Source: Pseudorhodoferax sp047601025 | GTDB taxonomy: Bacteria; Pseudomonadota; Gammaproteobacteria; Burkholderiales; Burkholderiaceae_C | Reading direction: 5' to 3' | Assembly: GCF_047601025.1 (NCBI RefSeq) | Contig: NZ_JASGJZ010000001.1 | Location: 1-64,000, forward strand | DNA length: 64,000 nt | Shown: positions 41,364-50,106 of the stretch, one piece after another | Layout: each line of letters opens with the position of its first letter | Numbering within the stretch: position 1 is the stretch's first letter | Made by a program: the position numbers and the translations under genes | The notes under the pieces: generated by a model | Told to the model about the DNA's origin: nothing | Database searches by the model: none | The model's input: only the letters and a program-made list of their open reading frames with translations

Positions 41364-41909
41364 TCAGTCGTCCTCGTCCGAGGCGATGCCGGGGAACAGC
41401 ACCTCGGTGAAGCCGAACCGGCTGAAGTCGCGCACGCGCATCGGGTAGAGCTTGCCGATCAGGTGGTCGCACTCGTGCTGCACCACGCGCGCGTGGAAGC
41501 CGTCGACGCTGCGGTCGATGGCGTCGCCGTAGGGGTCCAGGCCGGTGTAGCGGATCTTCGACCAGCGCGGCACCACGCCGCGCAGGCCGGGCACCGAGAG
41601 GCAGCCTTCCCAGTCTTCCTCCTCGTCGCTGGACAGCGGCGTGATGACCGGGTTGCACAGCACGGTGACCGGCACCAGCGGCCGGTCCGGGTAGCGCGGG
41701 TTCTTCTGGCCGCTGCCGAACACGACGACCTGCAGGTCCACGCCGATCTGCGGCGCGGCCAGGCCGGCGCCGTTGACGGCGTGCATGGTCTCGAACAGGT
41801 CGGCGACCAGCAGGTGCAGCGCGTCGGAATCGAACGCGGACGCCGGTACGGGCCGGGCCACGCGCAGCAGGCGCGGGTCGCCCATCTTCAGGATGTCGCG
41901 GACGGTCAT
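41364..41909 (-). CDS. def: Peptide deformylase
   Basis: This 181-residue metalloenzyme removes the formyl group from nascent proteins. All three motifs are present: GAGLAAPQIGV (residues 47-57), EGCLSVPGLRG (metal Cys, near residue 103) and QHECDHLIGKLYP (HExxH near residue 145). The C-terminus is extended with an acidic tail (ASDEDD). Start ATG 41907-41909 overlaps the ligA stop by 4 bp, so the two genes are coupled. It may be one of several def paralogues in the genome. Confidence 0.94.
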   Translation of the reverse strand: MTVRDILKMGDPRLLRVARPVPASAFDSDALHLLVADLFETMHAVNGAGLAAPQIGVDLQVVVFGSGQKNPRYPDRPLVPVTVLCNPVITPLSSDEEEDWEGCLSVPGLRGVVPRWSKIRYTGLDPYGDAIDRSVDGFHARVVQHECDHLIGKLYPMRVRDFSRFGFTEVLFPGIASDEDD

Positions 41910-44029
41910 GGGACCTGCGGCGCCAGCAGGGCCAGCATGCCCGCCTCGTCGAGCACGGCGACGCCGAGCCGCTGCGCCTTCTCTAGCTTGCTGCCGGCTT
42001 CCTCGCCGGCGACCACGTAGTCGGTCTTCCCGGAGACCGAGCCGGCCACCTTGGCGCCGGCGGCTTCCAGCCGCTCCTTGGCCTCGTCGCGCGTCAGCGT
42101 CGGCAGCGTGCCGGTCAGCACGAAGGTCTTGCCGGCCAGCGGCAGCGCGACGCGCTGTGCGGCCAGGCCGTCGGACTCGGGCCAGTGCACGCCGGCCGCG
42201 CGCAGCTGCTCCACGACCTCGCGGTTGTGCGGCTGGTCGAAGAAGGTGCGGATGCTCTGCGCGACGACGGGGCCGACGTCGTCGACTTCCAGCAGCTGCT
42301 CGATCGTCGCGTCCATGATGGGGTCGAGCCGGCCGAAGTACCGGGCCAGGTCCTTGGCCGTGGACTCGCCGACGTGGCGGATGCCGAGCGCGTACAGGAA
42401 GCGGCCGAGCGTAGTGCTCCGGCTGCCGTCCAGCGCCTGCACCAGGTTCATCGCGCTCTTGTCGGCCATGCGTTCGAGCATGGAAAGTTTTCCGACACCG
42501 AGCTTGTACAGCTCGGGCAGCGTGCGGATCAGGCCGCCGTCGACCAGCTGGTCCACCAGCTTGTCGCCCAGGCCCTCGATGTCCATGGCGCGCCGGCCGG
42601 CGAAATGCAGCAGCGCCTGCTTGCGCTGCGCCGGGCAGAACAGGCCGCCGGAGCAGCGGTGGTCCATGCCGCCGCGCTCGCGCACCACGTCGCTGCCGCA
42701 AACCGGGCAGTGCCGCGGCATGCGGAAGTTGGGCACGTACGGAACCCGCGGGGGAACGGTTTCGCCGCCGGGCCGCCCCAAGGCGAAACGCGCCCCCTCG
42801 GGGGGCAGCGAGGACACGTCAGTGCCGAGCGTGGGGGCGACGATCCCGACGACCTCGGGGATCACGTCGCCGGCGCGGCGCACGATCACCCGGTCGCCGA
42901 TGCGCACGCGCTTGCGCCGCAGCTCGAACAGGTTGTGCAGCGTGGCGTTGCTGACCGTGGTGCCGCCGACGAACACCGGCTCCAGCTTGGCCACCGGCGT
43001 GAGCTTGCCGGTGCGGCCGACCTGGATCTCGATGCCGTTGAGCCGGGTGACCTGCTCCTGCGCCGGGTACTTGTGGGCCACGGCCCAGCGCGGCTCGCGC
43101 GACTTGAAGCCGAGCTGGCGCTGCAGCGCGAGGTCGTCGACCTTGTAGACCACGCCGTCGATGTCGAACGGCAGGCCGTCGCGCTCTGCGGCGATGCGCG
43201 CATGGAAGTCCGCCAGGCCCTGCGCGCCCTGCACGACGTCGCGGTGCGCGTCGACCGGAACGCCCAGCGCCGCCAGCGCGGCCAGCACGCCCGCGTGCGT
43301 GGCCGGCAGCTCCCAGCCCTGCACCTCGCCCAACCCGTAGGCGAAGAAGCTCAGCGGGCGCTGCCGGGCGATGCCGGCATCGAGCTGGCGCACCACGCCG
43401 GCGGCGGCGTTGCGCGGATTCACGAAGGTCTTGGCGCCGGCGGCGCGCTGGCGCTCGTTCAGCGCCTCGAAGTCGTCGCGGCGCATGAAGACCTCGCCGC
43501 GAATCTCCAGCACCGGCGCGGTCACGCGCTTGAGGTAGTGCGGGATGGCCTGGATCGTGCGGATGGTGTGGGTGACATCCTCGCCGGTCTCGCCGTCACC
43601 GCGGGTGGCGGCCTGCACCAGCTCGCCCTGCTCGTAGCGCAGGCTGATGGCCAGGCCGTCGAACTTGAGCTCGCAGGCGTAGGCCAGCGGCGGCGCGTCG
43701 TCCGGCAGCTTCAGCGCGTTGCGCACGGTGGTGTCGAACTTCAGCGCGCCGGCCGGCGTGGTGTCGGTCTCGGTCTTGATCGACAGCATGGGCACGGCGT
43801 GGCGCACCGGCGCCAGGCCGTCGAGCACGGCGCCGATCACGCGCTGCGTGGGCGAATCGGCCGTGACCAGCTCGGGATGCGCGGCCTCCAGCGCCTCGAG
43901 CGCCTGGTACAGGCGGTCGTACTCGACGTCAGGCACCTCGGGGTCGTCGAGCACGTAGTAGCGGTGGGCATGGTGGCGCAGCAGCGCGCGCAGCTGCTGC
44001 GCCTGCTCCGCGAGGTCGGGCACGGTCAT
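41906..44029 (-). CDS. ligA: NAD-dependent DNA ligase
   Basis: This 707-residue ligase seals nicks in replication and repair. Domain order is Ia (HHAHRYYVLDDPEVPDVEYD), adenylation (active Lys in CELKFDGLAISLRYEQG near residue 120), OB fold (VGRTGKLTPVAKLEPVFVGG), zinc finger (CPVCG ... CSGGLFCPAQ), HhH repeats (MDIEGLGDKLVDQLVDGGLI) and BRCT (KTFVLTGTLPTLTRDEAKER). Between the OB fold and zinc finger are about 30 extra residues (PTLGTDVSSLPPEG to PPRVPYVPN) encoded by a hairpin-rich DNA repeat. Start ATG 44027-44029 gives MTVPDLAEQAQQLR; ATG 44039-44041 would add four residues. It is followed by def and preceded by zipA and smc. Confidence 0.94.
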   Translation of the reverse strand: MTVPDLAEQAQQLRALLRHHAHRYYVLDDPEVPDVEYDRLYQALEALEAAHPELVTADSPTQRVIGAVLDGLAPVRHAVPMLSIKTETDTTPAGALKFDTTVRNALKLPDDAPPLAYACELKFDGLAISLRYEQGELVQAATRGDGETGEDVTHTIRTIQAIPHYLKRVTAPVLEIRGEVFMRRDDFEALNERQRAAGAKTFVNPRNAAAGVVRQLDAGIARQRPLSFFAYGLGEVQGWELPATHAGVLAALAALGVPVDAHRDVVQGAQGLADFHARIAAERDGLPFDIDGVVYKVDDLALQRQLGFKSREPRWAVAHKYPAQEQVTRLNGIEIQVGRTGKLTPVAKLEPVFVGGTTVSNATLHNLFELRRKRVRIGDRVIVRRAGDVIPEVVGIVAPTLGTDVSSLPPEGARFALGRPGGETVPPRVPYVPNFRMPRHCPVCGSDVVRERGGMDHRCSGGLFCPAQRKQALLHFAGRRAMDIEGLGDKLVDQLVDGGLIRTLPELYKLGVGKLSMLERMADKSAMNLVQALDGSRSTTLGRFLYALGIRHVGESTAKDLARYFGRLDPIMDATIEQLLEVDDVGPVVAQSIRTFFDQPHNREVVEQLRAAGVHWPESDGLAAQRVALPLAGKTFVLTGTLPTLTRDEAKERLEAAGAKVAGSVSGKTDYVVAGEEAGSKLEKAQRLGVAVLDEAGMLALLAPQVP
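42735..42835 (-). repeat. Hairpin repeat embedded in ligA
   Basis: GTTTCGCC (42759-42766) pairs perfectly with GGCGAAAC (42782-42789), and next to it GCCCCC-TC-GGGGGGC forms a second strong stem. This CCCCCTCGGGGG-plus-CGAAAC layout is that of intergenic repeats of Comamonadaceae, but here it sits inside a coding region, in frame, and is translated into a LigA linker. Confidence 0.6.
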
Positions 44030-44085
44030 TTCTCTATCCATGGCACGGCGCGCCGACCACAGTGCATGCGACGGGGGCCGCAGGC

Positions 44086-44222
44086 CGCGGGTCGAACGGC
44101 CGCGGAGCAGGCCATGCCGGCGGGGCGCCGCAGCCGGGCTTGGCCCGGCCGCTGGCGGCGCCCCGTCGAGGAGGTATGGGGCGGCCACATGGCGTTCCGC
44201 CGGCCGAACGGGGGTGGTTTCA
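44086..44222 (-). repeat. Dispersed intergenic repeat, copy C
   Basis: It shares GGGTCGAACGGCCGCGGAGC, AGGCCATGCCGGCGG, GCTTGGCCCGGCCGC, the CGCCCCGTCGAGG core and the terminal GGGGGTGGTTTCA with copies A and B. It lies between the start of ligA and the stop of zipA (44226), and again ends immediately before the stop codon of a leftward gene. Confidence 0.72.
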
Positions 44223-44225
44223 TCG

Positions 44226-45260
44226 CTAGCTGAACAGCCGGCGCGCCAGCGCCGAGCCGGCCGACAGTTCGCGCGCGTCCAGCGTGTCGTAGAGCTGTTC
44301 CAGCTCGGCGCCGATCACGTCCATGGCCTCGCGCGCGAGCGGGCGCGAGGCGTCGTCGGTGACCACGCCGTCCATCGCCTCGGCCAGGGCCGCGGCGGCC
44401 TCGCGCATGCGCACGAAGGGCTGCTCGGCGCGGCCGACCTGGGGCACGTCCAGCGTCAGCGTGACGACGCGGATGGCGGCGTGGTCCGGGTCGTCGGACA
44501 GCGCGGCCTGCGGGTCGAAGGCCAGGCCGAGCACGTGCGGCAGGCCGGGCGTGGCCGCCGGCAGCACCATGCGGCCAGGGATCAGGCCGGGCACGAAGCC
44601 CAGCCGGGCCGCGTGCTGGTGCAGGTAGCCGGGGCTCCAGGCGGCGTTGCGCGCGCGCAGCGTGAAGCTGAGCTGCGCGTCGTGCGCGCTGGCGAACTGG
44701 TCCAGCTCGCGCGCGCGCGCCACCTGCTCGCGCATGTCCGGGAACTCGGGCGCGCCGTTGACGGCATCGGCGAAGGCCTGGGCCTTCATCACGAATTCGG
44801 AGAACTCGATCTCGTTGAGCGCGCCGGTGCGGTTGGCCAGCTGCACGCCGGCCTGCAGCGCCTCGTAGCGCTGGCCGGCCTGCGGCGCCTCCCACTGCTG
44901 GGTGGCGGCGTTGCGGCCTTCGACGCCGAACGGCTTGCTGCCCACGCGGCGCGTGGCCGGCAGCGCGGCCAGCACGGCGTCGCCGGAGACGGGCGACTCC
45001 AGCGCGATCGGCGCGATCACGTCGATCAGACCGTCCAGCGCGGGGCGGCGCTCGGGCGCGGCCGGCAGCGGCAGGCCGTCGTCGAAGGCCGGCTCGCGGC
45101 GCTCGTCGCCGGCACCGGGTTCGGGTGGCAGGGCCGGTTCGGCCACGGGATCGGGACGGCGCGGCGCGTTGCGGCGCGACGACCAGGCGCCGTGCGCCAC
45201 GACGGCGGCCAGCACCACGCCACCCGCCACGGCCAGTCCGATCTGCAGCGTGCTGCTCAT
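44226..45260 (-). CDS. zipA: Cell division protein ZipA-like
   Basis: This 344-residue bitopic membrane protein has an N-terminal transmembrane helix (LQIGLAVAGGVVLAAVVAHG, residues 5-24) that is immediately followed by a basic stretch and a Pro/Glu-rich linker. The C-terminal ZipA FtsZ-binding domain covers about residues 200-335, with RAAWSPGY-like and LGFVPGLIPGRMVLPAATPG segments and DDASRPLAREAMDVIGAELE. ZipA anchors FtsZ at the inner membrane. The smc-zipA-ligA order is conserved in Burkholderiales and supports the assignment. Sequence similarity to enterobacterial ZipA is weak, as usual in this group. Confidence 0.88.
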   Translation of the reverse strand: MSSTLQIGLAVAGGVVLAAVVAHGAWSSRRNAPRRPDPVAEPALPPEPGAGDERREPAFDDGLPLPAAPERRPALDGLIDVIAPIALESPVSGDAVLAALPATRRVGSKPFGVEGRNAATQQWEAPQAGQRYEALQAGVQLANRTGALNEIEFSEFVMKAQAFADAVNGAPEFPDMREQVARARELDQFASAHDAQLSFTLRARNAAWSPGYLHQHAARLGFVPGLIPGRMVLPAATPGLPHVLGLAFDPQAALSDDPDHAAIRVVTLTLDVPQVGRAEQPFVRMREAAAALAEAMDGVVTDDASRPLAREAMDVIGAELEQLYDTLDARELSAGSALARRLFS

Positions 45261-45297
45261 CGGGATTCCTCTTGTTCGTATCTGGAAAGAATGGGGT

Positions 45298-48200
45298 TCA
45301 GGACTCGGCCATGGACAGCGCCGAGTCCATGTCCACGGCGACGATGCGCGAGACGCCCTGCTCCTGCATGGTCACGCCGATCAGCTGCTGCGCCATCTCC
45401 ATGGCGATCTTGTTGTGGCTGATGAACAGGAACTGCGTCTCGCGGCTCATGCTGGTCACGAGTTTGGCATAGCGCTCGGTGTTGGCGTCGTCCAGCGGCG
45501 CGTCCACCTCGTCGAGCAGGCAGAACGGCGCCGGGTTGAGCTGGAAGATGGCGAACACCAACGCGATGGCCGTCAGCGCCTTCTCGCCGCCGGACAGCAG
45601 GTGGATGGTCTGGTTCTTCTTGCCGGGCGGCTGGGCGATGACCTGCACGCCGGCGTCCAGGATCTCCTCGCCGGTCATGACCAGCCGGGCATTGCCGCCG
45701 CCGAACAGCTCCGGAAACATGCGGCCGAAGTGGCCGTTGACGGTCTCGAAGGTGCCCGACAGCAGCTCGCGCGTCTCGTTGTCGATCTTGCGGATCGCGT
45801 CTTCCAGCGTGGTCATGGCTTCCTGCAGGTCGGCCATCTGGGCGTCCAGGAATTGCTTGCGCTCGCGCGCGGCGCCCAGCTCCTCCAGCGCCGCCAGGTT
45901 CACGGCGCCCAGCGCGGCGATCTCGCGGTGCAGGCGGTCGATCTCGGCCTGCAGGCCGGCCAGGCGCACGTTGCCCTCGAGGATGGACTGGGCGAGCCGG
46001 GCCATGTCCACGCCGGCATCGGCCAGCTGCTGTTCGTACTGCTCCAGGCCCAGGCGCGCGGCCTGCTCCTTGAGTTGCAGCTCGGTGATGCGCTGGCGCA
46101 GCGGGTCGAGCTCGCGCTCGAGCTTGAGCCGGCGTTCGTCGCTGGCGCGCAGGCGCAGCGTCAGGTCGTCGTAGGCGCTGCGCTGGGCGCCGAGCGCGGC
46201 CTCGCGTTCGAGCTTCAGCGCCAGCGCGTTCTGCAGCCCGGCCTGGGCGGCGGCGTCGGACAGGCGCGACAGCTCGTCGCGGGCGCGCCGCTCCTCGTCC
46301 TGCAGCGAGGCGGTCTGCTGGTCGGCCATCGCGATGGAGCGGGCCAGTTCGTCGCGCCGCGCGCCCAGGCTGCGGTGGGCGAACTGGGCCTCCTGGGCCT
46401 GGCGCTCCAGGCTGCGCTGCTGTTCGCGCGATTCGTTCAACCGGCGCTGGGCCTCGATCACGCGCTCGTCGAGCTGGGCGTGGCGCTCCTGGCTGTCGGC
46501 CAGCTGCAGGTCCAGTTCCTCGAAGCGGGCCTCGGCGGCGATGCGCCGCTCCTGCAGCTCCTCCAGCAGGGCATCGACCTCGGCCAGGTCGTCGCCGAGC
46601 CGGGCGCTGCGCTCGCGCGTCTGTTCGGCCAGCTGGCTCAGGCGCAGCGTCTCGACCTGCAGCGCGTGGCAGCCGCTCTGCGCGTCGGCGGCCTCGCGGC
46701 GCGCCGCGGCCAGGCGCTGCGAGGCATCGGCGTAGGCGGCCTCGGCGCGCACCAGGGCGCTGCGCGACGCTTCGCCGACCAGCGCCTGCGCGCGCAGCTG
46801 CTTGTCCAGGTTCTCGATCTCCTGGGCGCGGGCCAGCAGGCCGGCCTGTTCCGAATCCTGCGCGAAGAAGCTGACGCTGTGGGCGCCGACGGCGTGGCCC
46901 TCGCGCACGTAGATGGCCTCGCCCGGCTGCAGCCGGGCGCGCTGGGCCAGGGCTTCTTCCAGCGTCGCGGCCGTGTAGCAGCCGTGCAGCCAGTCGGCCA
47001 GCAGTGCGCGCTGGGTGGCGTCGGAACAGCGCAGCAGATCCAGCAGCCGCGGCAGCCGCGCCTCGCCCTCGGCCGCCCCGGCCGCGGGCGGCGCGTAGAA
47101 GGTCAGCTTCGCCGGCGGGCCCTCGCGGCCCTGCTGGCCGAGAAAGCCCTTGACCACGTCCAGCCGGAAGACTTCCAGCCCGCCCAGGCGCTCGCGCAGC
47201 GCGGCTTCCAGCGCGCTCTCCCATCCCTGCTCGATGTGCAGCCGGCTCCAGATGCCCTGCAGCCCGTCCAGCCCGTGCCGGGCCAGCCAGGGCACCAGCT
47301 TGCCGTCGGTGCGGACCTTCTCCTGCAGCGCCTTCAGCGCCTCGGCCCGGGCCGAGAGGTCCGCCTCCCGCGCGGATTCGGCATTGACAGCCTGCTGCCG
47401 CGCGCGGCGCTCTTCGTCCAGCCGCGGCACGCTGTCCTGCAGTTCCTGCAGCCGAGCGTCGGCCACGGCGGAAGCTTCCTGCGCCTCGGCCAGCTGCGCC
47501 TGCAGCTGGGCCAGCCGCACCTCGTCGGGCGCGGCCAGCGCGCGCTGGTCGGCCACCAGGCGCTCGCGCCGCTGGTTCAGCTGGCGCGACTGCTCGTCGA
47601 TGCTGCGCTGCTCGGCCGCCAGCACCTGGATCTGCTGCTGCACCTGGACGACGCTGGTCCGCTGGGCGTTCGCCTGGGCCTGGGCCCGGTGCAGCGCGTC
47701 TTCCAGGTCCGGCAGGCGCGCCGCCTGCTCCTCGACCTGCGCGCCCAGCAATTCGGCGGCCTCCTCGGCCTGCTCGCCCTGGGCCGCCAGCCGTTCGATC
47801 TCGGCCTGGGCCTCCTGCCTGCGCACGCCCCACTGGCCGGCCTGCTCCTTCAGCGTGGCCAACCGCTGCTCCACGCGCTGGCGGCCTTCGACGACGAAGC
47901 GGATCTCGCTCTCCAGCCGGCCGACCTCGGCGCTGGCCTCGTACAGCTTGCCCTGCGCCTGGTTCACCTGGTCGCCCGCCGCGTAGTGCGCCTGGCGGAT
48001 GGATTCGAGTTCGGCCTCGACATGGCGCAGGTCGGCCACGCGCGCCTCCAGCGCCGTCTGCGCCTCGGCCACCTCGGCACGCACCCGGGCCTGGTCGGCC
48101 TCGCTGTCGGCCCGCTTCAGAAACCACAGCTGGTGCTGCTTCAACGTGGCGCTGGCCTGCAGCCCGTGGTAGCGCTGCGCGACCTCGGCCTGCTTCTCCA

Positions 48201-48822
48201 GCTTCTCCAGGTTGGCATTCAGCTCGCGCAGGATGTCTTCCACGCGGGTCAGGTTCTCGCGCGTGTCGGACAGGCGGTTCTCGGTCTCGCGCCGGCGCTC
48301 CTTGTATTTGGACACGCCGGCCGCCTCTTCCAGGAACAGCCGCAGTTCCTCGGGCTTGGATTCGATGATGCGGCTGATCGTGCCCTGGCCGATGATGGCG
48401 TAGGCGCGCGGGCCCAGGCCGGTGCCCAGGAACACGTCCTGCACGTCGCGGCGGCGCACCGGCTGGTTGTTGATGTAGTAGCTGCTGGTGCCGTCGCGCG
48501 TCAGCACCCGCTTGACGGCGATCTCGGCGAACTGGTTCCACTGCCCGCCGGCGCGGTGGTCGGCGTTGTCGAACACCAGCTCCACGCTGGCGCGGCTGGC
48601 CGGCTTGCGCGCGGTCGTGCCGTTGAAGATCACGTCCTGCATGGACTCGCCGCGCAACTCGCTGGCCTTGCTCTCGCCCAGCACCCAGCGCACGGCATCC
48701 ATGATGTTCGACTTGCCGCAGCCGTTCGGCCCCACGACGCCGACCAGTTGCCCCGGTAGCATGAAATTCGTGGGCTCGACGAAGGACTTGAAGCCGGCCA
48801 GCTTGATGGAGGTGAGGCGCAA
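45298..48822 (-). CDS. smc: Chromosome segregation protein SMC
   Basis: This is a 1174-residue condensin ATPase. The N-terminal head begins LRLTSIKLAGFKSFVEPTNF with Walker A GPNGCGKSN near residue 32. Two long coiled coils (residues about 170-500 and 670-1010) flank the hinge (WLARHGLDGLQGIWSRLHIE to the HAVGAHSVSFFAQD region). The C-terminal head has the signature LLSGGEKALTAIALVFAIF and Walker B FCLLDEVDAPLDDANTERY. The start is TTG 48820-48822, the only start codon close to the conserved first strand. With ScpAB it compacts and segregates the chromosome. It lies 37 bp upstream of zipA. Confidence 0.95.
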   Translation of the reverse strand: MRLTSIKLAGFKSFVEPTNFMLPGQLVGVVGPNGCGKSNIMDAVRWVLGESKASELRGESMQDVIFNGTTARKPASRASVELVFDNADHRAGGQWNQFAEIAVKRVLTRDGTSSYYINNQPVRRRDVQDVFLGTGLGPRAYAIIGQGTISRIIESKPEELRLFLEEAAGVSKYKERRRETENRLSDTRENLTRVEDILRELNANLEKLEKQAEVAQRYHGLQASATLKQHQLWFLKRADSEADQARVRAEVAEAQTALEARVADLRHVEAELESIRQAHYAAGDQVNQAQGKLYEASAEVGRLESEIRFVVEGRQRVEQRLATLKEQAGQWGVRRQEAQAEIERLAAQGEQAEEAAELLGAQVEEQAARLPDLEDALHRAQAQANAQRTSVVQVQQQIQVLAAEQRSIDEQSRQLNQRRERLVADQRALAAPDEVRLAQLQAQLAEAQEASAVADARLQELQDSVPRLDEERRARQQAVNAESAREADLSARAEALKALQEKVRTDGKLVPWLARHGLDGLQGIWSRLHIEQGWESALEAALRERLGGLEVFRLDVVKGFLGQQGREGPPAKLTFYAPPAAGAAEGEARLPRLLDLLRCSDATQRALLADWLHGCYTAATLEEALAQRARLQPGEAIYVREGHAVGAHSVSFFAQDSEQAGLLARAQEIENLDKQLRAQALVGEASRSALVRAEAAYADASQRLAAARREAADAQSGCHALQVETLRLSQLAEQTRERSARLGDDLAEVDALLEELQERRIAAEARFEELDLQLADSQERHAQLDERVIEAQRRLNESREQQRSLERQAQEAQFAHRSLGARRDELARSIAMADQQTASLQDEERRARDELSRLSDAAAQAGLQNALALKLEREAALGAQRSAYDDLTLRLRASDERRLKLERELDPLRQRITELQLKEQAARLGLEQYEQQLADAGVDMARLAQSILEGNVRLAGLQAEIDRLHREIAALGAVNLAALEELGAARERKQFLDAQMADLQEAMTTLEDAIRKIDNETRELLSGTFETVNGHFGRMFPELFGGGNARLVMTGEEILDAGVQVIAQPPGKKNQTIHLLSGGEKALTAIALVFAIFQLNPAPFCLLDEVDAPLDDANTERYAKLVTSMSRETQFLFISHNKIAMEMAQQLIGVTMQEQGVSRIVAVDMDSALSMAES

Positions 48823-49164
48823 GGACGACCTGTCGAGATCACGAAAGAGGAAGGGCGAGCGGGCATGCAGGCACGCGGCATCCCGGCGCGGGATTCTAGC
48901 GAGGGGCTGTGCGCACGCCGTGGAACGCGCGGTTCCTGCAACGATTCGGTCGCCACCGAAATGGCATCCGCGACAGGCATGTATCGAGTCCTCGTCCTTC
49001 CCTGTCGCTCCTGCGACCAGGGAGCCATGCATGCCGGCAACCCGCCGCGGACGGACGAACCCGCGCATTGCACGCTGTCGCCATTCTTTACACACAAAAA
49101 ACGAACGATTGGGGAGCCGGATTTTTTCCAATGAAGATCAAATAGTTACCGAGCTTTCGACGGC
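48823..49164. other. Non-coding stretch upstream of smc and the PEP-CTERM gene
   Basis: No gene is visible. The left part must hold the smc promoter. The right part (49085-49140, with an A-rich CACACAAAAAACGAACG) is A/T-rich and could carry activator sites for the sigma-54 promoter that follows. Confidence 0.4.
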
Positions 49165-49180
49165 TGGCACGCGATCTGCT
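49165..49180 (+). promoter_or_regulatory. Sigma-54 (RpoN) promoter of the PEP-CTERM gene
   Basis: TGGCACGCGATCTGCT matches the -24/-12 consensus TGGCAC-N5-TTGCW at all but one position. The invariant GG (49166-49167) and GC (49178-49179) are exactly 10 bp apart. The start codon at 49234 lies at a suitable distance (leader about 40 nt). RpoN control through the PrsK-PrsR system is known for PEP-CTERM genes in related bacteria. Confidence 0.7.
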
Positions 49181-49233
49181 TATGTGGTTGGGCGTGGGGC
49201 AAGGGCTCCATGGTTTTTAGACAAGGAGTAGTG

Positions 49234-49983
49234 ATGAAGATTTCTTTCAAAAGCCTGCTGGCCGGCACCGCACTGGGCCTCGGCCTGAGCGCTTCGTATG
49301 CAGCCCCCGTTACGGTTGGCGGCGTCACCTGGAATCCGGATGCGCCGACGGATTTCTCCGGGCAAACCGTCAACATGCGCCAGTTCATCAACGCCCAGAC
49401 GGGCGAACTGACGGGCTTCGGCGTCCTGACGGCAATCAATGGCAGGACCGACTTCTGCGCCGCCGCCAACTGCGAAGTGACGTTCCAGTTCAGCGGCTTC
49501 ATGCCCGTGGGCCAGAGCGTCGTGCCTGGCGTGGGTGACACCATCACCTACAACGGTGGTTCCGTGCGGTTCTACGTCGGGGCTGCGGAAATCACGAACG
49601 CTGCCGACTACAACAGCCTGACCTGGGCGAATACCGGCAACGGCGAACTGTGGCTTGACCTGGCGAACACCGCGAACTTCCTGGGTAGCAACGTGGGTGG
49701 CACGCTGTCGGGCCTGGGTTACCTGGATGTCGTCGGTGGTCTGGCAGCAACGTACTTCAATACGGACAGCCAAACCTATCAAGGCGTCGACCACGACTTC
49801 CGGTTCACCGCATCGCTGTCGTTCCCCCATCAGGGTGGCAACAGCGACGTGACCGACATGTCTGGCACGGCCAACCTGTTCGGCGACAGCGCAGCTCCCG
49901 TCCCCGAGCCGGGCGTTCTGGCCCTGATGGGTGTGGGCATGCTGGGCGTTGGCGCCCTGCGCCGTCGCCAAAGCAAGAAGTAA
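49234..49983 (+). CDS. PEP-CTERM sorting-domain exported protein
   Basis: This 249-residue secreted protein has a signal peptide (residues 1-24, KISFKSLLAGTALGLGLSAS, then YA). The beta-rich, Asn/Gly/Thr-rich mature region is followed by a C-terminal PEP-CTERM signal: the VPEPG motif near residue 226, a hydrophobic helix (VLALMGVGMLGVGAL) and the basic tail RRRQSKK. Such proteins are processed by exosortase (EpsH/XrtA) and exported with exopolysaccharide in biofilm- or floc-forming bacteria. A good Shine-Dalgarno AAGGAG (49223-49228) supports ATG 49234. Base composition is lower in GC than in the neighbours. The function of the mature domain is unknown. Confidence 0.92.
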   Translation: MKISFKSLLAGTALGLGLSASYAAPVTVGGVTWNPDAPTDFSGQTVNMRQFINAQTGELTGFGVLTAINGRTDFCAAANCEVTFQFSGFMPVGQSVVPGVGDTITYNGGSVRFYVGAAEITNAADYNSLTWANTGNGELWLDLANTANFLGSNVGGTLSGLGYLDVVGGLAATYFNTDSQTYQGVDHDFRFTASLSFPHQGGNSDVTDMSGTANLFGDSAAPVPEPGVLALMGVGMLGVGALRRRQSKK

Positions 49984-49998
49984 TCCACTTCGTGCTGC

Positions 49999-50026
49999 AA
50001 AAAACCCGCTTCGGCGGGTTTTTTTT
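49999..50026 (+). terminator. Rho-independent terminator of the PEP-CTERM gene
   Basis: ACCCGC-TTCG-GCGGGT forms a perfect 6-bp stem with a stable TTCG tetraloop, preceded by six A and followed by eight T, 16 bp behind the stop codon. It could work on both strands. Confidence 0.93.
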
Positions 50027-50106
50027 CGTCCAGGCGTATCGCGCCGGACGCTGCAACGTGTGGGGCGCCCAAAGAACGAGCCGCACCATGCCCTATGGGG
50101 CAGAGG

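Noticed and set aside
45257..48541. 1094-codon open frame overlapping smc in another frame
   Set aside because: The composition is Arg/Gly/Ala-rich shadow sequence, while the smc frame has Walker, hinge and signature motifs throughout.
44902..48759. 1285-codon open frame on the plus strand opposite smc
   Set aside because: It is antisense to a well-defined SMC gene and has no recognisable domain.
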